Source of the DNA: Coprinopsis marcescibilis
Lineage: Eukaryota > Basidiomycota > Agaricomycetes > Agaricales > Psathyrellaceae
Length of the DNA: 64,000 nt
NCBI GenBank assembly: GCA_004369085.1
Contig: ML210259.1
Coordinates: 1-64,000, forward strand
Reading direction: 5' to 3'
Both the position numbers and the translations under genes were made by a program. Numbering within the stretch: the first letter of the stretch is position 1; the number at the start of each line of letters is the position of its first letter. Shown here piece after piece: positions 1-10,382 of this stretch. Below the pieces are notes generated by a model. That model had not been told where the DNA came from. It saw nothing but the letters and a program-made list of their open reading frames with translations, and searched no databases.

Positions 1-1421
1 AAGACCCTATATCATGGGAATTTTTTTCTATTTACGGAAGCCTCCTCCTTAACCCATACCCCGTGAAATCCCATAACCTTGGGCTTCCCCCAACCATTAT
101 GGGATAAGACGGTGTCGACTGTACCCATATCCGTCTCGATTCCAGAGATCCGGCTTCCCCGTCGTCGAGCTTTCTGGCGAAGATCAGATGTGAGTGGGAA
201 AGAGCATGTGGTGCACATGTCGCGGAACCGGAACGGTTGACTCTGAGAAACAAATCGGTCGGACGAACAGACCTTCCTAATTCCCATGCCACACAGTGCT
301 CTTTGACTCCAGGAGGTAGAGACCGATACACACCTCCGAATTTGCCGGATTGGGTATAAGGAGGTACATGTGGGGCGTGTTACTAAATGAAAATGAATAT
401 CCTCACGTACCCTCAGGGCTGGTGAATATAATGAAGGAGCGCCGGTTGATTGACCTGCGACGAGAAGTGACGCACCTCCCCCGGAGTCCGATGATGTTTC
501 AAGTTCTCCTGATGTGGGTACCCAGTGAAATCCGGTCGTTTTAGCTCCAGAACTCCCCAGAATCGATTTAGGCAAAATCCGTGATAGTCGATAGATGGTC
601 GGCAGTTTTCGTAGACGATAGTTGGAGAGTCAACGTCACCCAGATACACAGATCAAACATATAACGGGTAATATCGTGCACGACAGATAGGATTGGGGGG
701 TGTTGCGCAAGGTGTCGCCCATATCGAGGTGTCGGTGTAGATGATAAAGGAAGCCAGTGACAGATGGGTCTGTATTTAATCCAAAAAGCCCACGCTTAGC
801 GGCATCTCCAGTGTCAACTGCAACAGTCTGCAACAGTATGTCACGGTATGCCAGCACAAAATCGTGATCGCCCGTTCATTGTTTTGTCCGATTCTCTGAC
901 GTCGTTGGCGTCGTTCTTGAATAGCAAGACCTCGATCTCTTCTTGGGTTCCGGATTCTTTAAAAGCGCCGGGGACCGTTGGGTACGTCGTCCACCTTTGA
1001 GTGAAAACGAGAAAAGGCTTCAAAGTGAAACGATCGAGAAGAATGTGGTAGCGTTAGTCTCAGCCCGAGTCAGCCGCTCGGCGTTTGCCGAAATCTGGAT
1101 ATGTACAGCTTGACGGAGTTTATTTATGGCCGGCTGGTCCCCACTGCCGAAACTGAAGCCCCTATTATTATGATTCGTTCCTCACATTCCAATGTCGGTA
1201 ATGCGTCAAGTCACTGTTGGTTGGAGTTCAGATAGAACATAAGGGGCGCATACATAGTTAGGCTCCCTAATAGGTAATCAAGATGCGGTAAAAATCAAAC
1301 CACAGGGCGAGAACTCTGGTAGGGGGGACTGCACGTAGCGTTGGTACGATAAGGCGAACGCCGCTTCATAGGGCACCCTCGGGGCTTCTGATGCACTGGC
1401 GAATGCTTCCAAGCTAAAGGA
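1..1421. other. Unassigned left-edge region with possible eroded minus-strand coding
   Basis: No gene could be recognised here. On the minus strand, three successive open stretches in different frames (about 1023-841, 857-636 and 649-413) read more protein-like than the plus strand, for example a run with residues AYRDILLQTVAVDTGDAAKR. I could not join them with convincing splice sites. They may be exons of an unknown gene, a decayed gene or chance. Positions 1024-1421 show nothing. Confidence 0.2.
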
Positions 1422-2081
1422 TCAGCCGTTCAACAAGGATTGGATGGTGATAGTTGGCCTTCTCGATCTCGTTGTTCTAGTTGCACTAGTCAAAGGGGAT
1501 TTAGCGAAGCTGATGGGTTGTGTAAAGTCCTCTTGCTGTGGTATCGAAAGGTCGGGTTGTGTCTTCTTATCATCGCATATGTGCCCAGAGCTCGACGGAG
1601 TAATTTCTGCTTGGCCATAATTTAGTTGAGATATCCGCCAAATCCACAAATAATATCGAGACGCACGAAAATCAAGATGCTTGTATGTGTCTACCATAGT
1701 ACTCAGCATGTGCATATTGTACGGATAAGAGAACTCACCCAGAAGTGCAGCTTGGACACCTTCGTGCTCGAGCGCCGACATCTGCCAGCTGGAGACCCCT
1801 TCCCTGAGTCCTCTTTCGTGACCCATTGGCGTCAGCATGTCGGAGGGAAATCTATTACGGAAGTGGTTCTTCGTCTTAGGCTTGACTTGAACAGGCTTCA
1901 CACAAGCATAGTTCCTTCTCTTGCAGGTCCCGCATGGCAAGTCGGGTCCGTCCAATCTCGTACAAGCTATCTTAAGCTTTCTGCTTCATTTAAAACGCGA
2001 CATCGTCAGGTCGGTTGAGCGGCAAAGCCTAAGGATAGATCGGGGAACACACCATGCATCGCAGGACCGTTTCGGGGGCAT
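1422..2081 (-). CDS. Short Zn2Cys6 binuclear-cluster transcription factor
   Basis: Proposed exons on the minus strand are 2053-2081, 1739-1983 and 1422-1606, giving 152 residues. The first exon begins MPPKRSCDA. Joined to exon 2 it gives a complete fungal zinc cluster at residues 7-37: C-D-A-C, six residues to the third Cys, nine to C-G-T-C, then six to the last Cys, followed by a basic VKPKTK linker. This family binds two zinc ions and contacts DNA as a nuclear regulator. Intron 1 (1984-2052) starts gtgtgt but ends in AAG rather than CAG or TAG; no other acceptor restores the cluster. Intron 2 (1607-1738, gtgagt...cag) is a multiple of three, so it could be retained or hide a further small exon. 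The protein lacks the long middle-homology domain of large regulators, so it is either a short type or its 3' exons are missed. The zinc cluster itself is certain; target genes are unknown. Confidence 0.7.
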
Positions 2082-2721
2082 GGTTGACGTCGTGTGCGCT
2101 CTACGCACATCGGATGCTGAACCAGGTGGACGCACGTTTCCGAATAAGATGTATGTCTTTGTGTATGCCTTGACAACGTGACCCCTCTCGATTGAATAGA
2201 GAAAACACCGACGAACATCGGCTGGCCTAACCCAACTCGGAAATCAATGTGATGGGAGTGATAATCAAATTTGCGTGTAAGCATATGCCAACTGGCCCAC
2301 AGGCGCCTACTGCCGCAATACAAAGCAGACCCAACTTTAAGAACGTACTTTGAAGACTTACGACCCCCGGATTGTATATTAAGCGTACCTAATAATGCGC
2401 CAGGGATTTCAAGGAGCGAGATCTTGATATCGGAGCAGATAAGCGTGTTGAGAGCGAGCGAGTGTGGACATTTGTGCGAGACTCGTGGAGATTCTCCTAT
2501 GTACTTGAATGGGCGATTCAGGATTGGAATATCATTGGCCAGAGGTTCAAAAACACACATGTGCTAAGAAATTACAGAGTGTGAGATTTCTCAAAGAATA
2601 CCGTCCCCCCTTTCTAGTTCGCTAACCTGTCGAAAGGCAAGTCGCCTCCTGCTCCTGCTGAGATACGACTGGAATCTTTATACTTGCGAAATAGGACCAA
2701 CTTCTACATGTAGACGATGGG
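2082..2721. other. Intergenic, no feature seen
   Basis: This interval lies between the start of the zinc-cluster gene and the 3' end of the F-box-like gene. Open frames on both strands overlap each other and show no family motif. Confidence 0.5.
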
Positions 2722-4179
2722 CTAAGAGACGCCTCGCCTGTACGAGAACTGAACAATGAAGGCGGTGAGCAGGAATATAATCCATGAGCAAGATATGACA
2801 CAAACCTCCTCGTATTCTCTCCAGTCCAGACCCCTGAGCTTCACCAGCCCAGTCTGGTACAGCTGGGGAAAAACAGCTGGGCCAATACTCCTCCACTGTA
2901 TCTTACCAAAATCCTGCTGCACTATCTCGATCGCTCGAAGGCGGGAGAAGATTGCTTGACGACTCTCGAGAATGTACGAATCGAGGGCTGCAAACCGCTC
3001 TGGATGAGGACACTGGGGACATGTAGGGTAGAAATGGATATGTAGGCGGATTGTGTCGAGGGGGGCCGAAGGATGGATGCTTTTGAGAGTTTGTACGACA
3101 ACATTGGTATTTGTGGGGGTGTGTGTTTGAGAATCCGGGTCACTCATTTCGTTGATGACGATGTGGACTTTGAGGAAGTGGAGGTTGATTAGAGGTTTGA
3201 GGTCTAGATGTGATTCTATTCATGGAAATGACTACTTTAGTAATAGGGGCATTGGAGAACAGAATACCACCTGAACCCACCTGTCTCGGTTACTCGAATC
3301 GGTCCTAAACTCAATGTTTCCAGCGAACCCATCCTTGATAGCAAGTAATTGTCGATGCCATGGGTACCCGATTCGAGCACTGAACCGGTGGAGAGCGTCT
3401 TCAGACCGCTGAGGTCAATCCTATAAACCACCCCCGAGAGAAATTGAAGAAGCATGTCCTTGGATCCATCGTCCGTCACATTGTCCAGAAGTCTGAGATA
3501 GTCTATCTTGATGGCCGGAGCCCCCTGCACACCGTCAAGCTCCTCCTCATCACTCCAAAAGTCCACGTTACCCAGCGTCAACCTTTTCAATGAAGGGCCA
3601 CAGAAATTGATAATCCGAAGGGGGGTCTCTTCCCCAATTCGCAAGGACACTAGCGAAGGCGAACGACAGAGGTCGGCAATGAGCCCCTTGGCCTCAGGAG
3701 TGATTAGACTCCAGATTGCGCGTAAATCTAGCCTTTTAAGACCCGTCAGGTTAAGCATCCGCAAAGCACCGGGGAACCCATCGTCCTGGGTAAGCCATCC
3801 TGGACGACGCGTTGCTATGTCCGAATCGTCGTCCACGAGCTCATAGTATCCGTCGATTATCGTCAGCTCTGTCACGTAGGCAGGGAACTCGGGGTCTGCG
3901 AGCTCTGGCGCGGCTTCGAGGAGGCATAATAGCTTTTGGCTGTTGGGTTTAGGATTGCCGAGACGACGCGGAGTGGTGAAGACAAGGCTGGAGAAAGTTA
4001 TACGACGACATGGCTTGTGGAATGCGGTGGATACTTGGGAGAGCACCCGCAGTGAGTTTCTGTCGTCTCGAAGGCATTCGATGATTCTGTGGACGAGCTC
4101 TGTAGCAAGGTCGTTGAAAGTCGGCTGCAGCTCAGTATTGAGAAGGGGTTGGTATTAAAAAGATACTGGCTCGCACCAT
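2722..4179 (-). CDS. F-box-like protein with degenerate leucine-rich C-terminal region
   Basis: Proposed exons (minus): 4177-4179, 3281-4124, 2806-3203 and 2722-2748; total 1272 nt, 423 residues. Near the N-terminus the protein reads PTFNDLATELVHRIIECL, followed by residues typical of the basidiomycete F-box-like class (NSLRVLSQVSTAFHKPCRR), which bind Skp1 and act as substrate receptors of SCF ubiquitin ligases. The long remainder has irregular leucine-rich strands (LKRLDLRAIW, SLVSLRIGEE, LKRLTLGNV, LETLSLGP), as in the related genes at 32.7 and 58.8 kb. The 3204-3280 and 2749-2805 introns have clean gt...ag ends and keep frame. The start is the weak point: the only fitting ATG lies directly before a gtgcga donor, so coding exon 1 would be just the ATG, with a 52-nt intron (4125-4176). 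The real start may lie further upstream. The substrate is unknown. Confidence 0.65.
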
Positions 4180-5114
4180 TGGAGCTGGGCTATGAAATAG
4201 GTAGAGCAGTGGAAGTCAAGAACAAGTACGCACAACCTGGCTAATGCCGCGGACAACGCCAACTTACAAAGCGTAAGAAGTCCACAAATGGCTATGCAGT
4301 GAGCACTAGTGCATGTGCGGAATAAAGGTTCCGACTCCTCAATTCTGGGAGAGCCCAGTCATTATTAGATTTCTTTGCCGTGAGACAATTTGTTAAGCGC
4401 GAAGGGTCGACTTGAAGGAGCGAGGTTTAGCGATAACCTGCGTCAAACCTCAAATACGGAGACGATTACCTACTATACGTCTCAAAGCACAGGTTTCTTT
4501 GCTATATTAGTAACACAGCAGCCGTCGTGGACACTAAGGTCTGTGCGCGACACCGAGTCAACGCATGTCCGACGACTTCCGGGCCAGAGCCGACCAGTGA
4601 GAACAGCGACAGCCTGTAGCCTGTAAAGCCCACAATCGCGATCCTGTAAGCGTGATTATGCCGCATAGCACTACAAAAACAGTTGTCGTCCGTGCTCGCG
4701 CATATCAAACGTAATACGCGTATTCGACGAGGCAGTGAATTCTTCGATTATGACCTTTACTGCTTAGTCGACTGGACGCGCTGACGCTCATCGAGGGCTT
4801 TTCGGTGCACTAGAGAGCGGAGGACACTGTACGCTACTATTGGTAATTCAAAGGATATATATGGCATATTGGACTTGAAATCGAAATCGGTGGGGACCGC
4901 AGGTAGCGTGCGCTGAGAACTAGAAGCGATTCCAGAGCGTTTATTCAGAGCAGCACATCAGAGACGGATACTACGAAATATCCGGTATCCATCGTCCAAC
5001 GATGCTGGCATCCGAGGAACGAGATACGAGGTACAACATGTCCGGCGCTCGAAAAGCCCGCCCGATTTGGCACATCTAGAAGAGTAATCATCCGTTCTAC
5101 CCGGTCTGGAGTGA

Positions 5115-5121
5115 CTATAAA
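5115..5121 (+). promoter_or_regulatory. TATA-like box upstream of the secreted-protein gene (unit 1)
   Basis: The heptamer ctataaa lies 220 bases before the ATG at 5341 and is conserved, with its flanks, at 8791-8797 in unit 2. The distance implies a long leader or a 5' UTR intron. Conservation between the two diverged units supports a promoter role; this is inference. Confidence 0.4.
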
Positions 5122-5340
5122 CAATGTAACCTTTCACAGTGTATGTTCTCCAGTGCCTGGTGCTCTGAAAGCTCTTCCCCACATCCAATCAAAGTCAGTA
5201 CTACTACTATACCTCGCTCAGGGATTATAATCCTCTGAATGCCAGCTGACTGCGTTACTAGGCTACACTTGGGCCGGTCCCATCCATAATTTAACAACAA
5301 AACACCACCACCATCACCATCACCACTACTATTCCAAAAC

Positions 5341-5801
5341 ATGCGATTCATCCCACTATACCTCGTTCTAGCCTTGTTCGCTGCCGTGCTCAACGTCATC
5401 GCCCTGCCAGTGACACTCGAGCAACGCGCGCTCGATCTTGTAGACGAAGCTCCAAGTGCACGAGATGTGGCCTATGACCTCGAGGTACGTCTCCACCAAC
5501 CTCCCCTTTCTTTAACCCTCCCACCCTGACATCAAACATCGAACAACCACATCAACAGCCGTTCCAAGCAAGAAGCTTCACCGCCCTCGACAGCTCCGCA
5601 CCCGTCGCCCGTGAACTCGCCGAAAATCTGGTAGACAGAGCATTCACCAACGCCCAGAGGCAGGCCGCTGCACGCGGAGCAGAAGCAATTAGACGGGCGC
5701 AGCAGGCTGCTCAAAGAAGAATCAGAGTATTGGCGGTTGCCCGTCTCCGGGGTGCCACCAACCGTCGTTCTGGAGAACAGCTTCCGGCGTATCGACCGTG
5801 A
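5341..5801 (+). CDS. Small secreted Ala/Arg-rich protein, unit-1 paralogue
   Basis: Exons 5341-5484 and 5559-5801 with a 74-nt gtacgt...cag intron give 128 residues. The N-terminus MRFIPLYLVLALFAAVLNV is a clear signal peptide. The following segment (residues 24-47) is acidic, with an EQRALDLVDEAPSARD run that could be a propeptide cut after an Arg. The C-terminal half has no cysteine and is rich in Ala, Arg and Gln, with helix-forming runs such as ARGAEAIRRAQQAAQRRIR ending in a basic ATNRRSGEQLPAYRP tail. I recognise no family. It is predicted to leave the cell by the secretory route; possible roles are a cationic antimicrobial-type peptide or an effector-like protein, neither shown. It is paralogous to 9019-9540: 5 of the first 48 residues differ, and it is shorter by 22 internal residues and a 5-residue C-terminal tail. 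Gene model confidence is high, function none. Confidence 0.8.
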
Positions 5802-6180
5802 AGACCCTGACTGCCCCGAGCCCTCCTCACAAATCCAAGGTTTAATGGGACATCACAACCTGGAGGTAATAGTAATGTGTAGTCGGGTAACCGTACCTAG
5901 CAATGTAAGCGCCAAGAGAAAACGCGTTACGGTTTATTTGTCTACCGACCCCGAGGTTCCTTCTAAGAGTAGGGCTTCCGGGAGGGGCGATTTATACCCG
6001 ATAAACGCAGACAGCGCGTATGATGGGTCGCAAGGTAAAACACCAACCACCCTCTCAGCCGATCTCTCGTCAAAGACGGTTCGCGGATCTCACCGCCGAT
6101 CGGCAAACAAGCCCAGCCAACCTGAGCCAAGCACCAGGCAACTCTCACAACACCAAACACACCACCCCCACGCCCTCCTC

Positions 6181-6239
6181 CAGAGTAGACCTAGCCGATT
6201 TACTCTCAGATCCCCTAGAAATCCGCTAGGTCTACTCTG
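6181..6239. repeat. Perfect 15-bp inverted repeat with 29-nt spacer
   Basis: Left arm cagagtagacctagc at 6181-6195 and its exact reverse complement at 6225-6239. It could fold as a hairpin or mark the ends of a tiny 59-bp miniature element; CAGAG termini recall hAT ends, but flanking target duplications directly around the 59 bases do not match. Confidence 0.8.
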
Positions 6240-6582
6240 AGCTCCTATTTCGCAACGAGCACCGTTGTCCAGAGTTGGCTAGATGACAAGGTAGGGGCTC
6301 TGTGCACCACCGGGGACATATACCTTGTGTTTGAAGTTGAACTGGGACTGAACAAGGTACAAAACGCGTTGTAGAAGGTAGCTTGAAGCTTCCAGAGCCC
6401 AATAAAACCTCTGGTAATGTACGCAACGCAAGTCTTCCGAGTCACAGCATACCAGCTGGCAGGGTCCATCTTGCCATGGGACTGTGGCAGTTGGGCATAT
6501 ACTGGTGCTACTGAAGGCTCTATTATCATCTATTAGTGTTTAGCATGCTCCCAGGTGTCGTCTACTAACCTTTCACACGGTT

Positions 6583-6605
6583 CTGTGCACCGACTTGGTG
6601 CACAG
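6583..6605. repeat. Perfect 9-bp hairpin with 5-nt loop
   Basis: Arms ctgtgcacc (6583-6591) and ggtgcacag (6597-6605) around gactt. It lies inside the unit-1-specific insertion. Function unknown. Confidence 0.8.
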
Positions 6606-7397
6606 GCGAAGTTGATTCTGGCATGATGTCTGAAGGATTCGCCCATTTTCTCAGTGTCCAAAGTCCGAAGCCTCCACTACTACAATGGGCATTGAAAGTC
6701 AAGAATAAACCCTTTTTGACCTTGAATTTGGAGTTTAGATATAGTGAGAACCATGTGAGGCATCTTCAGACATCAAATAGATATACTACGGTGGTACTAT
6801 CGCAGTATAGCCAGCATAATTTGAGGCGTGTCGACGACCTGACTCTTTTCACCCCCGATTTAAATGTAGAATTAATTATCGCAGAATTAATTATTCCCAG
6901 CCATGACCTATATTCGGATTGCCCCTCCTCGTCCCTCCCCACCTCTTAAACTTGCCCAAGCAAATCTCAAACACCCACCCAAATTAAATTCCCATCTTTC
7001 TTCCTTCATTCAAACACCTAGGCTCGCTCACACACGCACAGCTAATCAAGCACATATCATTAAGTCCTTTACATCGCAGGACAGAAATACAAAAACCACA
7101 AATCGAAAAGACCAAGTAATCAACGAAAAAAATGTCCACGAAAAAAGACATGCATTCGATTGTAATACTACAAACAAGATCAATACCAGTTCAAAGAGAG
7201 TGGGGTGGGTAAACAATCTATTACATTCAACGCACACAAAAAAGTAAATACCGAATCAAAGAACGACAAGTTTGCAAAAGGAAAAAGGACCGTAACAGTC
7301 TGCGTGCGCATCGCACCAGAAACAATGATCAAACGACACACGGCGGGTAACTCGATCACGAAAAACCCCCAAGACAATTTTACACTCCACCCACACT

Positions 7398-7779
7398 GAC
7401 GCTTTGATGTCGCCGTATTTTGACGAACTCTATGCTCTTATGATCATGACTTGAGCATGCTCGCTATGGCTTTGGAGGACGCAAGAGGGCGAGACGAAGC
7501 GGCTTGCATACTGCAGATCGACCGAGGTCCGATAATTGCAATTTTTAAGTTTTTGACTCTTTGATGGCGGCGACATCATTGGTCGGGGCTGCTGAATTTC
7601 ATGTACTTTGTGCCCTCTTGTACCTTGCTTTAACTGGCTCACATCAATTTAGCCAGGAGAGATTAAAGAGGCCATGAGGGAGATCAAATCATTATTCAAC
7701 ACTGCAACCCTAAAACGCCCCTCACCGTCCATTTGCATCCGAGTCCCACCCTTACGCCTTCAAGCTTCAAGCCTCAATA
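7398..7779. other. Spacer between duplication units A1 and A2
   Basis: Unique sequence separating the two tandem units. No gene, structured RNA or repeat was seen. Confidence 0.5.
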
Positions 7780-7964
7780 TGAAGACGAGTATATACTAGT
7801 ACGTCCCAAAGCACAAGCACAGGCTTCTTTGGTTTATTAGTAACACAGCAGCGTCATGAGCCATCGTGTGCGACACGTAGTCAACGCATGTCCGATGACT
7901 TCCGGGCCAGAGCCGACCAGTGAGAACCTGAGGCCTGAACAGCGGCAGCCTGTAATAAGGCCCA

Positions 7965-7997
<33 letters not shown>
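7965..7997 (+). repeat. (TAG)11 microsatellite
   Basis: Eleven uninterrupted TAG units. Absent at the matching place of unit 1, so it expanded after the duplication or was lost there. A likely polymorphic marker. Confidence 0.97.
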
Positions 7998-8000
<3 letters not shown>

Positions 8001-8084
8001 AGATTATGCCGCACAGCACTACAAAAACATCTGTCGTCCGTGCTCGCGCATATCAAACGTAATATACAGATTCGACGAAGCAGT

Positions 8085-8440
8085 GAATTTACTTGTAACT
8101 TTAGCCTCATTCTTTTCAGCTCGTCTCTCAATCCATCATCCTGGCCACATATTTACAGAGTCACACTGGCCACCATCATGATGCATGTACAGCTCGATTT
8201 TGCTGGACTCTGCTGGACTCTGAAGATTATGCCAGCATCCCAGGTCTCAGCTCGTGGATAACCATGTACTGGATCACCGCCCATTGTGAGACAAGTATCA
8301 GAAGCCCTTGCACCATCATGGCGGCGCCTTAGCAGGAACGCCCATTTCCGAGTACACCTTCAACTCTATCATTCACCCAAGTGACGTATATCGAAACACG
8401 GGAGAGATTAGAAGAAGCAAGGTAAACTGTATCAATTCTT
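8085..8440. other. Insertion specific to duplication unit 2
   Basis: Unit 1 runs directly from gcagtgaatt to cttcgattatgacc, while unit 2 has about 360 extra bases between gcagtgaatt and ctttgattatgacc. An aatt tetranucleotide borders both ends. No coding frame or terminal repeat was recognised. It is either an insertion in unit 2 or a deletion in unit 1. Confidence 0.45.
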
Positions 8441-8790
8441 TGATTATGACCTATACTGCTTATTCGACTGGGCGGGCTGACACTCATCTAGGGCTTTTCG
8501 GTACACTACAGCGCCAAGGTCCTGTACGCTACTATTGGCACTCAAAGCTTATATAAATCGAAATCGGTGGACCGCAGGTAGCTTGCGCTGAGAACTAAGA
8601 CCTTCCGAGCGTTTATTAATAAATGAGAAGCAGCACATCCATCATCAAACAATGTGGCATCCGAGGAACATGTCCGGCGCTCGAAAATCTGCGGGACCTA
8701 GGTCAAGTATCTACCCACATCGCTATACCAGATGCACTCCATTTGGCACATCTACACAAATAATCACCCGCCCCACCCGGTCTGGAGCGA

Positions 8791-8797
8791 CTATAAA
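8791..8797 (+). promoter_or_regulatory. TATA-like box upstream of the secreted-protein gene (unit 2)
   Basis: ctataaa lies 228 bases before the ATG at 9019, in the same conserved block as 5115-5121 of unit 1. Confidence 0.4.
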
Positions 8798-9018
8798 TAA
8801 TGTAACCCTTCACAGTGCATGTTCTCCAGTGCCTGGTGCTCTGAACCCTCTTCCCCACATCCAATCAAAGTCAGTACTATCACTTACTATATCTTGCTCC
8901 TCTGAATGCCAGCTAACTGCGTTCCTACATTCTCTAGGCTACAATTGGGCTGGTCCCATCCCTGGTTCAACAATACAACACCCCACCATCACTACTACTA
9001 ATACCACTACTACTAACC

Positions 9019-9540
9019 ATGCGATTCACCCCACTCTACCTCATTCTGGCCTTGTTCGCCGCCGTGCTCAGCGTCATTGCCCTGCCAGTGACACTGGAGC
9101 AACGCGCGCTCGACCTCGTAGACGAAGCCCCAAGCGCACGAGACCTAGCCTACGATCTCCAGGTACGTTTCCATCCACCCCTCCTACGCTCCTACTCCCA
9201 CCTAACACCCCAACAGCCGTTCCAAGCAAGAAGCCTCTCAACCCTCGACAGCTCCGCCCCCATCGTCCGCGAACTCGCAGCAGAAGAGCTAGTAACCCGC
9301 GCCCCATTCACCGACGCCCAACGGCAGGCCGCCACACGCGGCGCACAAGCAATCGGTCGAGCACAGCACAGAGCCGCCCAGCTACACGCCGCAAACCGGG
9401 GAGTAGAAGCAATCAGACGCCAGCGAGATGCCGCGCAAAGACAAATCAGGGCGGTGGCCGTTGCCCGTCTCCGCGGTGCCACCAACCGTCGGTCTGGAGA
9501 ACAGCTGCCGGCGTACAGACCACGAAGCTTTGAAGCCTAA
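9019..9540 (+). CDS. Small secreted Ala/Arg-rich protein, unit-2 paralogue
   Basis: Exons 9019-9162 and 9217-9540 give 155 residues. The 54-nt gtacgt...cag intron is a multiple of three and has no stop, so an intron-retaining message would encode 173 residues. Residues 1-22 (MRFTPLYLILALFAAVLSVI) form the signal peptide and are followed by the acidic EQRALDLVDEAPSARD segment. The cationic C-terminal half repeats a helical motif: ATRGAQAIGRAQ and then ANRGVEAIRRQRDAAQRQIR. The second repeat is about 22 residues longer than the unit-1 paralogue, an internal length change. The protein ends AYRPRSFEA, where the paralogue stops at AYRP because of a TGA. There are no cysteines and no known domain. 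Secretion is well supported; function is unknown. Confidence 0.82.
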   Translation: MRFTPLYLILALFAAVLSVIALPVTLEQRALDLVDEAPSARDLAYDLQVRFHPPLLRSYSHLTPQQPFQARSLSTLDSSAPIVRELAAEELVTRAPFTDAQRQAATRGAQAIGRAQHRAAQLHAANRGVEAIRRQRDAAQRQIRAVAVARLRGATNRRSGEQLPAYRPRSFEA

Positions 9541-10382
9541 CCCTGACTGCCCCGAGCCCCTCGTTGAAAAGTCAAGGCTTAATGGGACATCACAACCTGG
9601 GAGTATGTAGTAATAACATAGTCGGGTGACTGTAGCCAATCTGTAGCAATATAAGCGCCAAGAGAAACACACTAGTTTTATTGGTTTGCAGACCCAAGGT
9701 TCCCTCTGAGAGTAATGCTTCCAGGATCCAGAAGGGCCGTTTTTCACCCAGTGTGTACTAGAGTCTACGAACTTCGAAGGGTCACAAAGTCTATAAACTA
9801 CCACCCACCCTCAGCTCACTGACCGATCACTCGTCAAAGACGGTTCGCGGATCTCACCGCCGATCATCAAAGCCCAACAAAACACCAAGCAAATCTCCAC
9901 AACGCCAAACACACCACCCCTCCTCCTCGTACTACCCCCGCCTCTTAAACTTGCCCAAAAAAATAGATCTCCTTCATCCAAACACCCTAGGCTCATAGAG
10001 TCACAGCTAAGCAATCACATATCATTAAGTCCTTTACATCGCAGGACAGAAATACAAAAACAACAAATCGAAAAGACCAAGTAATCAACAAAAAAAACGT
10101 CCACGAAAAGAGACATGCATTCGATTATAATACTACAAACAATATCAATACCAGTTCAAAGAGAGTGGGGTGGGTAAACAATCTATTACATTCAACACAC
10201 GCAAGAAAAGTAAAAACCGAATCAAAGAACGACAAGTTTGCAAAAGAGCCAAAAAAGGACAGTAACAGTCTGCGTGCGCATCGCACCAGAAACTATGATC
10301 AAACGAAACACGACGAGAAAACGCGGGTAAATCGATCACCAAAACCCCCAAGACAATTTTACATTCCACCCACACGCCACAT

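Larger units (their letters stand above)
6180..6920. mobile_element. Insertion specific to duplication unit 1 (possible non-autonomous element)
   Basis: When the two A units are compared, these roughly 740 bases are extra in unit 1. The sequence ccctcctc stands on both sides (about 6173-6180 and 6918-6927) but only once-like in unit 2, which fits a target-site duplication of about 8 bases. The left end begins with a 15-bp arm cagagtagacctagc, repeated in inverse form at 6225-6239, and a second hairpin lies at 6583-6605. The outer ends are not obvious terminal inverted repeats. No transposase is encoded. The element class is unknown. Confidence 0.4.
4460..7397. repeat. Segmental duplication A, unit 1
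   Basis: This segment resembles 7780-10378 along most of its length: the leader around gtaacacagcagc, the block actataaa...cctggtgctctgaa, the secreted-protein gene, and the tail from catatcattaagtcc onward, which is nearly identical in both. Unit 1 carries about 740 bases (about 6180-6920) absent from unit 2. It lacks about 360 bases and a TAG microsatellite that are present in unit 2. Homology stops at accctccac/cacac, just where unit 2 meets the bZIP stop codon. Boundaries are by eye, to about 20 bases. Confidence 0.85.
7780..10378. repeat. Segmental duplication A, unit 2
   Basis: Diverged tandem copy of 4460-7397. It contains the second secreted-protein gene, a TAG microsatellite and about 360 bases (8085-8440) absent from unit 1. 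Its right end is the natural 3' flank of the bZIP gene, and the homology stops about five bases before that stop codon. Unit 2 is therefore likely the original location and unit 1 the derived copy. Confidence 0.85.

Noticed and set aside
7046..7399. Pair of opposite frames in the bZIP 3'-flank copy
   Set aside because: Nearly the same sequence lies in the untranslated flank at 10020-10376; A-rich frames without motif.
8652..9533. 293-codon plus-strand frame across the leader and body of the unit-2 secreted gene
   Set aside because: It is out of frame with the conserved signal-peptide gene, Pro/Arg/Thr-rich from GC content, and broken in unit 1; a shadow.
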